A program made the translations under genes and the position numbers. The notes beneath the pieces are model-generated. The model saw nothing but the letters and a program-made list of their open reading frames with translations, was not told the origin of the DNA and searched no databases. Below are positions 32,680 through 43,182 of a stretch of DNA of 64,000 nt, one piece after another (position 1 is the first letter of the stretch; every line of letters begins with the position of its first letter). The DNA comes from Episyrphus balteatus. Its lineage: Eukaryota; Arthropoda; Insecta; Diptera; Syrphidae. The stretch is taken from positions 47,465,181-47,529,180 of the forward strand of contig NC_079136.1 in NCBI RefSeq assembly GCF_945859705.1. The letters run 5' to 3'.

Positions 32680-33450
32680 AAAATTTTTCGAAAATTGTAG
32701 GAGCCGTTTTTTAAAAAAATAGTTTTTATATATAAAATTTTTTAACATTTTTCAAAAAAAAAGTTGGGATGCCATTTTGAAGAAATAATTAATTTACACA
32801 TAAAAAATAAATTTCAAAATTTTTCATTGATCCGTTTTCAAAAAATTGATTTTTCAAAAAAAAATTTTGAAATATTTTTTAAAAAACCAAAAATGCGTTT
32901 TTTGAAAATTTTCTAAAATTTTAATATTATCTTTACTTACACACTTTTGTATAAAAATTTTCATTTAAATCGGGTTAATGTTGTACGAGATATTCAGAAA
33001 CGAAAAATACCGTTCAATGACAGGTACCGTTAATAACGGTACAAAAAATATTTTTTTTATTTAAAAAGTTGGCTCTTATGTGTAGTACTACACACAAAAA
33101 TTTTAATCAAAATCGTTAGAGCCGTTTTTGAAAAAAATTAACTTTTCTATTTCCGTTATATGGCAGGTACCGTTAGTTTTGGTCATAAAAAAAAATTTCA
33201 ATTTACCCTCTAGGGAATCACCAAAAACTGCTAACTACCAAGTTTGAAGAAAATCACTTCACTCGTTTAGGCTGCAGCTCCAGATAGAGACAGACACACA
33301 GACAGACAGACAGAATTGCCGGACCCACTTTTTTGGCATTCTCCATCATCGTAATGTCATGTAAAATTGTTATCTCGAGTTCGATCTTTTTTACGAATCC
33401 TAAACTTGCCCTATAGTACCTATATCGCAAGTAATAAGACAGCAATAAGA
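32680..33450. repeat. Dispersed repeat family R1, copy 2
   Basis: 33080-33437 matches 1-355 almost base for base; 32690-32800 resembles 395-520. It carries a CAGA-type simple repeat (ACAGACACACAGACAGACAG at 33292-33311), and the shared block ends at TATATCGCAAGTAA. The minus-strand frame at 33254-33484 is the reverse of this repeat, not a gene. Confidence 0.75.
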
Positions 33451-34320
33451 ACACAAAAAAAAAAAAAAACAAACAAACGGTCACCTTACACTCTGCACTT
33501 TAAATGACCTTACATTAGACACAGTGATGGGCATTGGCTTATATCAAAGTTCAAGATCAAGGTTTTTTTTTGTAGGTATTTCATTGAGAGAATGGAAAAC
33601 AAACTTTATTAAATATTTTTTTGGATACCTTTTGAACTAGCATGGACGCCTGATAGCTGATGCCTGTTAAATGTTTGTTTGTTAACCATTAAAAATGGAA
33701 TACGAACAAACTACCCCCAGTGACGTCCGATTGTTTAAAAAAAAAGTGTTCCTGTTTTGTGGCAGTGTTGTTTCTTCTCCTTTGTTTTATGTAGAAAAAA
33801 TTGTTGTTTTTATGGTTCATATTTAACAGGTGAACATGCTTAGCAAAATATTTATTTTGTTGAAAAGTTTTCGTTTTGCAATACAATAACATAGAATACT
33901 AGTATAGGTATGGTTGATAGTTGACAGTGTGCACTGTGCACCACCCAATCCATAGAAGTGACAAGAGACCATTGAGAGATTTCAGATTTCAGAATAAAAG
34001 GGAAATGTATGCAGTTTGTTTTGCTTTTGGATGTATAATAACAAGAGAATATTGATTATAAACCATGTTTTAGGTAAATTTCTTATATTTATTGTTTTCT
34101 TTGATAAATAGATATGATGCACATTTATAAATAAAAGGAAATACAGTAAAAACATAAGAAATATTATGAGGAATGACTTTTCAAAATCACTTTTTCAAAC
34201 TACATAATTATGCATTTTTGTTTTTCACATTTCAACGTTTATTTGAAAATAGCAAATTGATCGCAAAAATCGAGATCAATTTTAATTCGATTTTCTTTTT
34301 ATATAGGATTTGACATAAAA
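33451..34320. other. AT-rich spacer
   Basis: No element end or coding exon recognised. A minus-strand frame at 33689-33892 is unsupported. Confidence 0.4.
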
Positions 34321-34370
34321 TATAGCGGATTTTTGCAATTTTTTTTGGCGAAGATGACTTCCCTTTTTAA

Positions 34371-34545
34371 AGTAAGCGGAAATCTACTTAATTTAAGATG
34401 AAAATCTTCTTATTTTTATGATAATAAGATTTTATGTATTCTTAAATTAAGTAGATTTCCGCTTGATTTAAGTCGGAAGTAATCTTGGCAAAAAAACAAA
34501 AATCGGCTTAATTTTAGGTGGGCTTTTTCTCCGTGTAATAAAGAA
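34371..34545. mobile_element. Element E: hairpin with AAGCGGAAATCTAC arms and a CACGGAGAAAAA end
   Basis: The arm at about 34374-34398 (AAGCGGAAATCTACTTAATT plus TAAGA) is repeated perfectly in reverse complement at about 34440-34464, and the inner part pairs again through AAAATCTT and AATAAGATTTT. To the right, TTTTTCTCCGTG stands before TA at 34535, the same type of end as in elements A and C. The left end is missing or too diverged. A hairpin of this size could also be read as a small-RNA precursor. Confidence 0.5.
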
Positions 34546-34598
34546 TAAATAATAATATGTAAGTCAAAATTAGCTTCTATTTAAAAAAAATTCTTTTT

Positions 34599-36262
34599 GA
34601 AGTGAAAACTTCTTTAGTATCGTAGTGATTTGAAACAAAATGAAACGAAAACGCGACACGACTTCAACTTGTTATAACTTTTTTGTTTTAATAGATAGAT
34701 GAATGAAATTTGTACCGTAAATAGGTAATTAAATAATTTATTATTGTACAAAATTTCAATTAATTTCATATTCAAAATTCGGAGATAACGGTAAAAAGAT
34801 GTTCTTTTCCAACACACGTTATATTTTTTGATCTAGTGCACATACAAATTTGATTTAACTTTAATACGCATGCTGCTAACATAACCTTTTATTTGATATA
34901 TCACACATAACGTTAGGTGCTCTACAAGTTACACAATCTTAAATTGAAAAAAAAATTTAAAAATACCTCAAAACACCTGTGGAGATCTGTTGGCGATGAC
35001 CAGCTATCAGTGTAGGAAGTACCGTAATCTCAGTCTGGAAATTCGATATGGTTGACTTTAAAAAATTCTAACTTCTCTTGTAGACATCTTTGAAATAAGA
35101 TTTATACATCATTATACAAGGTGAAACAATAAGCTTTCACATGGTATAAAATTTTTTATAGGTTGTCAAACAAAAAAATCGATTTAAAGCATGAGAACAT
35201 AAAAATAAATGTTTTTTTTTGCTTTTTAGATGAAATTTCATCGAGTTTAAAAAATTCTAGCTCTTTTTGTAGATGTCTCATACACCTGATCGATTTATAT
35301 GGGAAACCGACGAAGTTACGAATACCAGAGTTACGGGCGACAGAGTTACGAGCGTCAAAGTTACGCGAAACCGAAGTTACGAAAAACTAGAGTTACGAAT
35401 TCAAAAGTTATGTTAAGCTATGACATGTGATTTTTGGGTTGGCAACAATTGCGAGGAACGATATGGAATTATGGAAATACAAACATTGGTCAGAACTAAA
35501 TGAGTAAAGCGAAAATGGGTGTTATTTAATCTTGTAAAATTTTGATTGGATAGGTATAGATATACATAATGGTCGCAAGAACGTTGAAATAGAAAAAAAA
35601 AAAAAACATAAGTATACTTATGTAAGTTTGGGGGACATAATTGAAATTAACTTCTTAATTGACCAACTAATATTGCACCTACGTATCGATATTCTCTTAT
35701 TTATGTTTCCATAATTCCATATCGTTCCTCGCAATTGTTGCCAACCCAAAAATCACATGTCATAGCTTAACATAACTTTAGAATTCGTAACTCTAGTTTT
35801 TCGTAACTTCGGTTTCGAGTTACTTTGACGGCCGTAACTCTGTCGCGCGTAACTCTGTTATTCGTAACTCCGTTACCATTTCGATTTATATATTTTGAGC
35901 TAAGACAATAAGCTTTCAGATGGTGTAAAAATTTGTATAGGTTGTTAGGGAAAAAATGGATTTAATAGCGTGAGAAGATAAAAATACGTGTTTTTTTGCT
36001 TTTTTTGATGGAAATTGATCGAGTTCAAAAAATTCTAGCTCTTTTTGTAGATGTCTCATAGAACTGATCGATATATATATTTTCAATTTAGACAATAAGC
36101 TTTCAGATGATATAAGATTTATATATGTAGGTTGTCATATAAAAAACATGGATTTGAAGGTGATAGAATAAAAATAGGTAGATTTTTTCAATTTTTTTTT
36201 TTTTGCAAGAAAAATGATTTTTTAAGGTTTCACTTCTACCACGTGTGAATTGCACACATGAT
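34599..36262. repeat. Dispersed repeat family T, copy 1, with three tandem units of about 175 bp
   Basis: The left end GAAGTGAAAACTT (34599) and the complement of AAGGTTTCACTTC near 36224 are inverted. The left 220 bp match 41592-41815 closely (GAAACGAAAACGCGACACGA, GATGTTCTTTTCCAACACAC). The right part consists of three diverged tandem units, each with AATAAGCTTTCA, TATAGGTTGT and CTCTTTTTGTAGATGTC blocks. Element G (35301-35882) is inserted between units. A third copy is at 51990-52330 (reverse), a fourth at 14385-14660 (reverse). No coding capacity. Confidence 0.7.
35292..35891. mobile_element. Foldback element G, arms built of GTTACGA motifs
   Basis: The element spans about 35301-35882 and is flanked by GATTTATAT (35292-35300 and 35883-35891), a 9-bp or slightly longer target duplication. 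Each arm (about 180 bp) has six or seven copies of AGTTACGA-type units at 14-17-bp spacing and then a shared inner part with AAGTTATGTTAAGCTATGAC, CACATGTGATTTTTGGGTTG and GGAACGATATGGAATTATGG. Long inverted arms made of short direct repeats plus a 9-bp duplication are the definition of foldback elements (FB of Drosophila, allied to Mutator-like transposons). It is inserted in a family T repeat. Confidence 0.85.
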
Positions 36263-36840
36263 TTTTTTTTTTTTTTTATTTTTTTAAGAACGCAGGCAAT
36301 CAAAAGAAAATTAAATAATTTTTCCATTGTTTATTATTCGTATGGTAATTTTTTGTGAGAAGGATTGTTTTCACTGTTTCCTGTTATTAGAAAATTTGTC
36401 ACATATTTTTCGTTGATAGGTAATTTGGAACTTTCTTAAAACATGAATTTTTTGGCTCTCCATGGTTGTAGAAAGAATTTTTTTTTTTAGATTTTAGAAA
36501 ATTAAGAGGACTACAAGGTTAAGCTATTTTTCCGACTTATTCACTGGAGTAATTAACTGCCTTACGAATGTTAAAAGTCCGCACTTGATTTCTTTGATTT
36601 GAAGTTATTATTTTTTAAAAAGATTGATGTTGAATTCATAATTTCAAAAACCACTTAAGTCACATTTTTTTCAAAAATTTATTTTTTTGCTGCAAATGAT
36701 TCCTACAAAATAGATGCATATTCTGGGTAAAACCAGCTAAGTTGGTACACTCCTTCCCATTCTAATAATACCGCTCTGAAAAGACTTAAGTCCAGGTGCC
36801 TTAAGAGGTTTTTGTTAGTGAACAAATTAATTTTTACCCT
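36263..36840. other. AT-rich spacer
   Basis: No gene or element recognised apart from the adjoining repeats. Confidence 0.4.
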
Positions 36841-37273
36841 ACACAGAGAAAAATAGACCACATAAAATAGAACAAAAACAATAAGATTTCTCTATGGTTT
36901 TCATCCAAGAAGGAAACCTTATTAAAACAATCGGGTTTTCCTTATTGTTTTAAAATCTGCAAAAAAATAAAAAAAACGATGACCAGGCTGGGAATCGAAC
37001 TGGAGACTTCAAATCATTAGTCGCCCACCTTACCACCTGAACCAACCTGCCATGAAAATATTGATCGCGGTTTTTGTTCTAGTGCTAAGTTGCAAAAAAA
37101 ATCAACTTTTCAGTCAAATTTTAATAAGATTTTCTCTATAAAAATAATAAGAAATCTCCTTAAAAAAACCTTATTAATCGTTGATTTTAATAAGATTTCC
37201 TTATGAAATGTATGGACGGTAAAACAATATGGCAATCTGTTAGTTTTTAGCGGGTCATATTTTTCTCTGTGTA
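36840..37273. mobile_element. MITE C, TA-flanked, filled with AATAAGATTTC motifs
   Basis: The ends after TA are CACAGAGAAAAATA on the left (36842) and the same, allowing one or two changes, on the complementary right (to 37271); TA lies on both sides. The motif TAATAAGATTTC, or TTATTAAAAC and related forms, occurs at least eight times in both orientations. The centre (36979-37053) is unlike the rest and looks like a tRNA-derived segment, listed separately. No coding sequence. Confidence 0.75.
36979..37053 (-). ncRNA. tRNA-like segment inside MITE C (degenerate)
   Basis: On the minus strand the sequence has TGGTTCAGGTGG, a near-consensus A box (complement at 37033-37044), and AGTTCGATTCC, a B box with one mismatch (complement at 36991-37001), at tRNA-like spacing. 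The whole is about 70 nt and starts with GGCAGGT. A short anticodon stem GACT/AGTC is possible around AATGA. The T stem does not pair well, so this is a decayed tRNA gene or the head of a tRNA-derived SINE captured in the MITE, not a working tRNA. Confidence 0.55.
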
Positions 37274-37630
37274 GAATTTCAATTTTAGTCAATAATGAAA
37301 ATTCTTTTTCAATTTTTAAATGAAAAACTTTGACGGTTCAAACAAAAATAAATCTGGTTTAACGTCATTAAAAGTGGTCAATGATGCAGTCTTCAACTAT
37401 TATAAATTCCTCCAGGAAATAAAAAAATAACCACACGTTTTGAGTTATTTTATTTCGTTTATTTCATTTTAAACAATGGCTTTACCACAAAAAAAATTCT
37501 GAATATTTGAAAAGTTGTTTACCAATTCTGTGTAGCTATAAGTTTATAAAACCTGGGTTTATTTATAAAATAAAAACTGTACTCCTTTTTATTGATTGTT
37601 ATGAATTTTTTTTTTTTTACATCACTTACG
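37274..37630. other. AT-rich spacer
   Basis: No feature recognised. Confidence 0.4.
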
Positions 37631-37639
37631 ATTTGTAAA

Positions 37640-37965
37640 CTTAAAATTCAAATTGCAACCCACGCATTGGTCATCATGATGCGCTCACCCTCATGCAGAG
37701 TCAATTTGGATCTTGACCACTACCCTAATATAAATTGCTGGCCTAATATCTCTCAAAAATTTCCAACATGGTGCAGCGTGACGGCTGTCCATAGTCCTTT
37801 TTTAAGAAGTCCATTCAGAGAACCTTCATTGAGGTCCTCTGGGTACCATGTGCTTCCACGAAGGACTCTGTTAGGGATCTATTTTTGACAACCGCAGCCA
37901 CCGCGATGAACCCAAAGGGCCTTCCTCAGTGTATTGTTCGTGCCTCTCGAAGCCAATAGGGTTGG
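37640..37965. other. GC-richer segment of unknown origin
   Basis: About 320 bp with nearly balanced composition between AT-rich flanks and directly beside foldback element F. A plus-strand frame reaches through 37592-37888 and reads THALVIMMRSPSC, then KFPTWCSVTAVHSP and further; on the minus strand reading is broken by stops. I recognise no family. It may be a transposon coding remnant, a structured RNA relic or a host exon fragment. Confidence 0.35.
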
Positions 37966-38505
37966 GTACGATTAAACGCATTTTTAAATCTGGTTTTTAA
38001 AATCTCGAATCTCAAAATCCCGCATTATGAAATCTTTTATATCGAAATCTCGCAACATTAAAATCTCGCAAACTAAAATCTCGAAATTTATAATCTCGCA
38101 TTGAACAAAATATTTATTGATTCACGCGCGTGAATTTGTTTTGTTTTAAAGAGAAAATAGAAAAGGTAAAGGTTTGTTAACTGTCAAGGTCAGCTGGAGA
38201 TGTTGGAGTCCAAGAACTTAATGCATGCGAATTCCTTCCATGTTTATAATAATCTGGTGCTTATACATTTTACTGCCAAAAACGCAATTTAAATTTAAGG
38301 TATACCTTACGCTAAAAACTAACTCTTATTTGATGCGAGATTTTGATACATCAAAAATTGTACTAACGAGATTTTTTTCTAAAAAGCAAGATTTTGGTTT
38401 GCAGGATTTTGAAAATGCGAGATTTTGTTTTGTGAGATGTTTAAAATGTGAAATTTTGCTTTGCGTGATTTTAGTTTGCGATAATACCCCAAGGTCAGCT
38501 TATTT
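37966..38505. mobile_element. Foldback element F, arms built of AATCTCG motifs
   Basis: The left arm (37975-38105) has about eight units of AAATCTCGNAA-type, the right arm (38335-38490) about eight of the complement TTGCGAGATTTT. The outer edges are GGGTTGGGTACGATTAAACG and, on the other strand, TTGGGGTATTATCGCAAAC, similar to the ends of the ATTCTGTA element at 48192. A target duplication could not be defined. Spacer 38105-38330 is unique here. The 127-codon frame at 38225-38608 crosses the arm and is spurious. Confidence 0.7.
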
Positions 38506-39400
38506 TTATTGGGTATTGGAAACTATATTTCAAATTCCTCTTAAATTATTTTTTGCGGCTTTTGTGTGGGCAAACTACAGAAAGGCAACGTTTATCAAGA
38601 AAACCTAAATCTTCTTTTGCTTGCGTAGAAAGTATACTCGGGCGTTAGTATTTCTGACTTTGTTGATTTAACATAGGTATTATATAGCGATATTATTGTC
38701 ATCGAAAACCTAGTTTACAGAAAATGTTCTATTACTTTTTGGTCCAAGACTTATTGGAGTCGATGCTGGTTTGAGCAATTGTTGATAAAATTAAAAAAAA
38801 AATTGTTTCCCATTCGTTCTCAAATTTGCGAAAAGCACTTTATAAATCAGAATCTCAAAAACTGAAAAAGTTTCGTAGAAGCAACCTTAATTTTATAACG
38901 GTCTGATTGAGCTTTTTCCCAAAACGAATTCTGGGCTTTTAGTCAGAAAGTTTGATATCAGTTTAAATACCTTATTCAGATAACTTATAAAGTTACAGAA
39001 AACAAAAATATGATTTAGTATTTTTCCACCAAAAAGCTCAGTCTATTAGGCTACTAGAAATTTCCAGTTTAAAGATTAAACAATTCATTTCCTTCCACTA
39101 AATACCTGTTTGTAGAAAACATAACACCTTTAACACCTGCATTATAGTTGAACATTGTTTTTTCTATAAAACATGTACCGCAGGTTCAAAACAGGTTAAA
39201 TAATAACACCCAGGCTTTCATGTTCCCTAGATGGTTCTTTTATTGAAACCTTAGTACAATTTCGCGTACCTTTTCCCCTACCTGATACCATTTGTATTTG
39301 TAATAACAACATTTGGGGTAACTAGTGTAAACAATTATATTGTGTACCTTATCCAAAGGTACTGGTACTGGTGTTTTTCGAAAGATAACAAATCAACAAG
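38506..39400. other. AT-rich to mixed sequence
   Basis: From about 39090 composition becomes more balanced and repeat-free. No coding exon recognised. Confidence 0.4.
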
Positions 39401-40450
39401 TTCAAGTACAAAAATGTATATAAAGAGGCACGTGACATTTAAGTCTTAAGTAAATACCATTACCTCGCTCTTATCAAAGAGTCAATTAATACTCTTCACC
39501 ACCAACTATATAGCGACTAAGATTGATAGATAAGAATTTATTTAATTTGTACCGCGCTTTGCTACTTACTACACAGTAAATAATGTTCAACTTCTACAAA
39601 GCGGCATGCTTCAAGCAATCCCAGTTCCATTGATGTTCTCCTGGTAAAATGACTTGTTGCTGGCGCTTGAATCACAATCACAGCGAAATAAGTCCACTGC
39701 TGCCGCAACATTATACAATGCACATCAAAACGGTCGGTGCCCTGATGCCGAAAGAACGAACACACAGTCCGAGTTTATAAAATTCATTAAAGAGCGCACA
39801 AAAACACTCAACAAACTTAAAGGGGCAGTGGAAGGTTGGGGCTTGGTGATGTAAAGAGCAAGAAGAGTTACTTGGGGTTCTACGTCACGATTCACGATAA
39901 CATCGTCTTTCGCAAGACACCGCCAATTTTTGAAAAAAAAAATGTATACTTGCTTTTATTTTCCGAACCTATTCCAATTCCAACGTCCAACCATCCAACC
40001 AACTGTGTCAACCAACAAAAAACCAGACAGCAGCAACATTTTCTCTTGTGAGACTGACTGTGTAATCATCATCAAAAGTCCACTAACTTAGAATTGCGCA
40101 ACTTTTGTAAACTTTTTTACCAGCAGTTCAGAAATTCCAACAAGCAAATCCACGTATAACAAGTTGAAGAGAAATATAATTTTTGTTTCTCTGCTGTGGC
40201 TTTGGGGAGCCACCGTTGAATTGAAAATGTCGCAGCAACTTTTTCAAACATTTTATCAGTTTTGGCGCTCGTTGCTGCTAGGTGTTGGGGGATTTGCTGC
40301 TGCCGATGCTACTTTTGCTGTTGATAGAAATACTTTGGTTAAATGGAATTTATTGGTAGTAAAAAGTAAAGTGGGGTTATGTTTTTTTTTTTTACTAAAC
40401 TTGGGGAAAGGTGTATATTAGCAGAGTTTAGGACTTGTTGTTGGGGGTTT
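39400..40450 (+). promoter_or_regulatory. Unique block with a TATA box; possible promoter or small-gene region
   Basis: TATATAAAGAG at about 39418-39428 is a good TATA box, with TCTTAAGTAAA and similar text downstream but no consensus initiator. The region to 40440 is non-repetitive and GC-richer. Two overlapping frames at 39562-39765 (minus) and 39654-39854 (plus) lie in the same DNA; neither has a domain, and at most one is real. I cannot define an exon here. Confidence 0.3.
40227..40421 (+). CDS. Possible small frame, 64 codons, unknown
   Basis: The ATG lies in GAAAATGTCG, a strong fly start context. The product begins MSQQLFQTFYQFWRSLLLGV, followed by GGFAAADATFAVDRN, with a hydrophobic, Gly/Ala-rich stretch at residues 15-30 like a short membrane segment or mitochondrial leader. 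The frame is open upstream to about 40164 as well. After residue 45 the reading becomes T-run driven and weak, so a splice site may fall near residue 40, but none is convincing. No family recognised. Confidence 0.2.
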   Translation: MSQQLFQTFYQFWRSLLLGVGGFAAADATFAVDRNTLVKWNLLVVKSKVGLCFFFLLNLGKGVY

Positions 40451-41390
40451 AGGATAAAATTAATATAGGGAGGAGAATGGTATTGCGGTTTGTATTTGTG
40501 TTTCTACAAAACAACAAAAGAGTCCGAATGGAGAGTATTTGGTGGTAAGAGTATTTTTTTTTTGCTCAAAACTACCTCCAGAAATGTGGGGAAGTTAATA
40601 AAGTCTACTTCACAGGCAATCATGATTGGTAGCTGAGATTGGTCTGTTGGAGGTCTAGCAGAATGTTAATTTTTTGGTTGTTTTCTATCCTCTACTACCT
40701 ATATCAAAATTTTAAACTAAATAAAATTAATTTATGGTGGTTTTCTTTGCCATCAAAAGAGACAGAGAGAAAGAGAGAGAAAGAGTATTTAAATTATTAT
40801 AATCATTTCTAATTGTTTGATGAAGGGGATATACACGAAATTCTTAAACTCTTAATGGCGTGAACGTGTTTTCAGCTGATTTGGGGATTGTACGGTTGGG
40901 AGGAGTGTCTTTTGATCGACTGGGCATAGAGAGATATTTTGTGTATAGTAGGTGCAGCAGGTTTGTTTTTTGCTTGGGCAAACTAATAGGAACACAAAAT
41001 TATAGTGGATGGTTCTTTTTTCTTTAAAATGATAATAGATTTTTTTTTTCTTGAATTAATGTTATTCCTTTAATATTGCTGGGATTCACCGTGTGTTTGT
41101 CAAAAAACGGATTAGAAAAATGAATGCCTTGTTAAAATGAATAGTTTTTGGTTTTTTTGTTGAAAGTCTATTAGCTGGTATTAGGAATTTATCAAACAAA
41201 AAATATAAACAGTCAATTTAAGGTTCGACTTTTGATAATAACAATTGCTACTTTTTTTTATTAGAAATTCAATTAGGTAGTTGAACTCTTTTGTGCGTCT
41301 TAAGGAATTACCACCCATACACACAATGGTAATTTTTAAAAGTAAAAAATATAATAACTTTTAAAAAAGGAGCTCCAATTGCAAAAAAAA
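40451..41390. other. Mixed sequence without gene
   Basis: Holds a short GAGA-rich run (GAGACAGAGAGAAAGAGAGA at about 40759) and otherwise ordinary AT-rich DNA. Confidence 0.4.
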
Positions 41391-41399
41391 AAAAAAAAA

Positions 41400-41491
41400 T
41401 TTTTTCACTCGGAGTTGAACATAACTTGAGAATTTTTAATATAAATATAATACGAAAATTCTGAAGTTATGTTCAACTCCGAGTGAAAAAA
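41400..41491. ncRNA. miRNA-like hairpin (37-bp stem, 18-nt loop)
   Basis: TTTTTTCACTCGGAGTTGAA at 41400 begins a 37-nt arm whose reverse complement lies at 41455-41491 with one mismatch. The loop is about 18 nt and AT-rich. Size (92 nt) and shape suit a microRNA or siRNA hairpin precursor, though so perfect a stem is also what a tiny palindromic transposon gives. I found no second copy in this window. Strand of transcription unknown. Confidence 0.45.
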
Positions 41492-41529
41492 ATGGCCCTA
41501 AATATACTTGTTATCGAATTGAATTGTAT

Positions 41530-41592
41530 TCAATCGCTCCACTTAAAATAAAAATAATTTTAATAATTTTTTATTATTTTTGTTATTTTTTG
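41530..41592. repeat. 55-bp block shared with 57783-57842
   Basis: CTCCACTTAAAATAAAAATA and the following AATTTTAATAATTTT text are almost identical at 41536 and 57785. Here the block abuts family T; there it lies inside element D. It is AT-rich but too long to be chance. Confidence 0.6.
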
Positions 41593-42285
41593 AAGTGAAA
41601 ACTTCTTTAGTATCGTAGTGATTTGAAACAAGATGAAACGAAAACGCGACACGACTTCAACTTGTTATAACTTTTTTGTTTTAATAGATAGATGAATGAA
41701 ATTTGTACTGTAGATAGGTAATTAAATAAATTATAATTGTACAAAATTTCAATTAATTTCATATACAAAATTCTGAGATAACGGTAAAAAGATGTTCTTT
41801 TCCAACACACGTTATATCTTTTGATCTAAAGTACCGTTATCTCAGCTTGAAATTTCGACATAGTTGGCTTTAAAAAATTCTTATTTTTTTTCTAGGCATG
41901 ATAGAAGTATGGTATTCATACGTCATATAAAAGGTGAAATGACCTTTCAGAAAATATAAAATTTACTATAGGTTGTCATTTAAAAAAATATATTTAATGG
42001 TGTTAAAAGAGAAAAAAGATTAATTTTTTGCTTTTTTGATGAATAGTGATTTGGTTTAAAAAAAATAAGCTCTTTTTGTAGATGTTGTATAGACATGGAC
42101 GATACAAATATTTTGAGCTGAAACAATAAGCTTTCAGATGATATAAAATTAATATAGGTTGTCATATAAAAAACATGCATTTAAAGGAGATAGATTACAA
42201 AACACGTAGATTTTTTCTTTTTTTTTTGCAAGAATTTTTTTTTAAGGTTTCACTTCTACCACGTGTGAATTGCACACATGACTTT
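41592..42285. repeat. Dispersed repeat family T, copy 2
   Basis: Ends and inner blocks correspond to copy 1 (34599-36262) but with two tandem units instead of three. GAAGTGAAAACTT begins at 41592 and the complement occurs at 42244-42256, followed by the conserved CCACGTGTGAATTGCACACA. The minus-strand frame at 41607-41810 repeats that of copy 1 and is a repeat artefact. Confidence 0.75.
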
Positions 42286-42930
42286 TTTCTTCGTTATTGT
42301 TTTCGAAATGTTTATATAGAAAATCAAAATATTTTTCTCAAAAACTTGAAATGCTAGGAAAATTTTTATCAACACACACAAAAATGTTTTACACCTGTTA
42401 TTATGAGTGGTTTTAAAAAATTACGAAAACTTGAATGGATAAATTATTTTTTGTTAAGATATTTTATGACAATAAACTATGCAATTGTGCATATCTACAG
42501 TCGTTTTTTTAAACAATTGTTTTTTTTTTTTGTTATAAAATGTTGAGCTTTTGTATGATGTATGTTCTTTTTTTTTGAAATTGGAGGGCATATATTTTAA
42601 CAACACCTGATCAAACACAATTAACCAATACTTCTTGTACTCTGTGTTCGGGATTTTTAATTCTATACAACTTAAAAAGCCCGATGACGCGTTGCTTGAT
42701 ACTATTAATTTATTTGAATTGATTTTGTTAAAAATCAGTATTTTTAAATAAAGATATATAAGTTATTTATTAAATTTAACATTTTTCTTTTATTTCCTAG
42801 AAAAAAGTTACTCATACGCCACAGTGACTTATTAAATTTTAATTTGAAAGTTGATAGCAAAATGAAGATAGTTGAGCTCTGTTGTTTTAAATGATAAAAT
42901 AATGTTGCTGTGGCCAATGCAATAATTTGT
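42286..42930. other. AT-rich spacer with one transposon-end motif
   Basis: GTTACTCATACGCCACAGTG at 42807-42826 is a minus-strand copy of the CACTGTGGCGTATGAG end motif, facing left. Nothing else recognised. Confidence 0.45.
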
Positions 42931-42935
42931 TATTA

Positions 42936-43182
42936 AATATCGTCGGCACAACGGCAAAACCGCGAATCTGCATTTTTGGACATTTTCACTTTAATGCGTC
43001 ATTTAATTGTTATCAGTCCATCTTTTCTTTGTATCGATCCCTATTCTCCATCTTCTAAAATATCAATTTCCGTTCCATGAGCTTCCATAAGGTTGCGACA
43101 ATTTTCAAAACTTTGAAGCCATTTTTCTCAAAACTACAATTTTGCAGATTCGTGGTTTTGGCTTTGTGCCCACGATATATAC
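42936..43182. mobile_element. Short MITE W, copy 1, with CGGCACAA...CCGCGAATCTGC ends
   Basis: The left end ATATCGTCGGCACAACGGCA with AAACCGCGAATCTGCA and the complement of the right end (ATATCGTGGGCACAAAGCCA, then AAACCACGAATCTGCA) form an inverted repeat of roughly 35 bp. Length about 245 bp. A diverged second copy is at 47374-47616. The 68-codon frame at 43077-43283 overlaps it and is spurious. Confidence 0.75.

Noticed and set aside
33254..33484. Minus-strand frame with many cysteines
   Set aside because: It is the reverse of a CAGACAGA-containing dispersed repeat.
34614..34817. 67-codon frame that recurs at 41607-41810, suggesting conservation
   Set aside because: Both lie in the same place of dispersed repeat T; similarity reflects repeat copies, and the frame is on the minus strand of a non-coding element.
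38225..38608. 127-codon frame
   Set aside because: It runs through the motif array of foldback element F and has no protein-like features apart from it.
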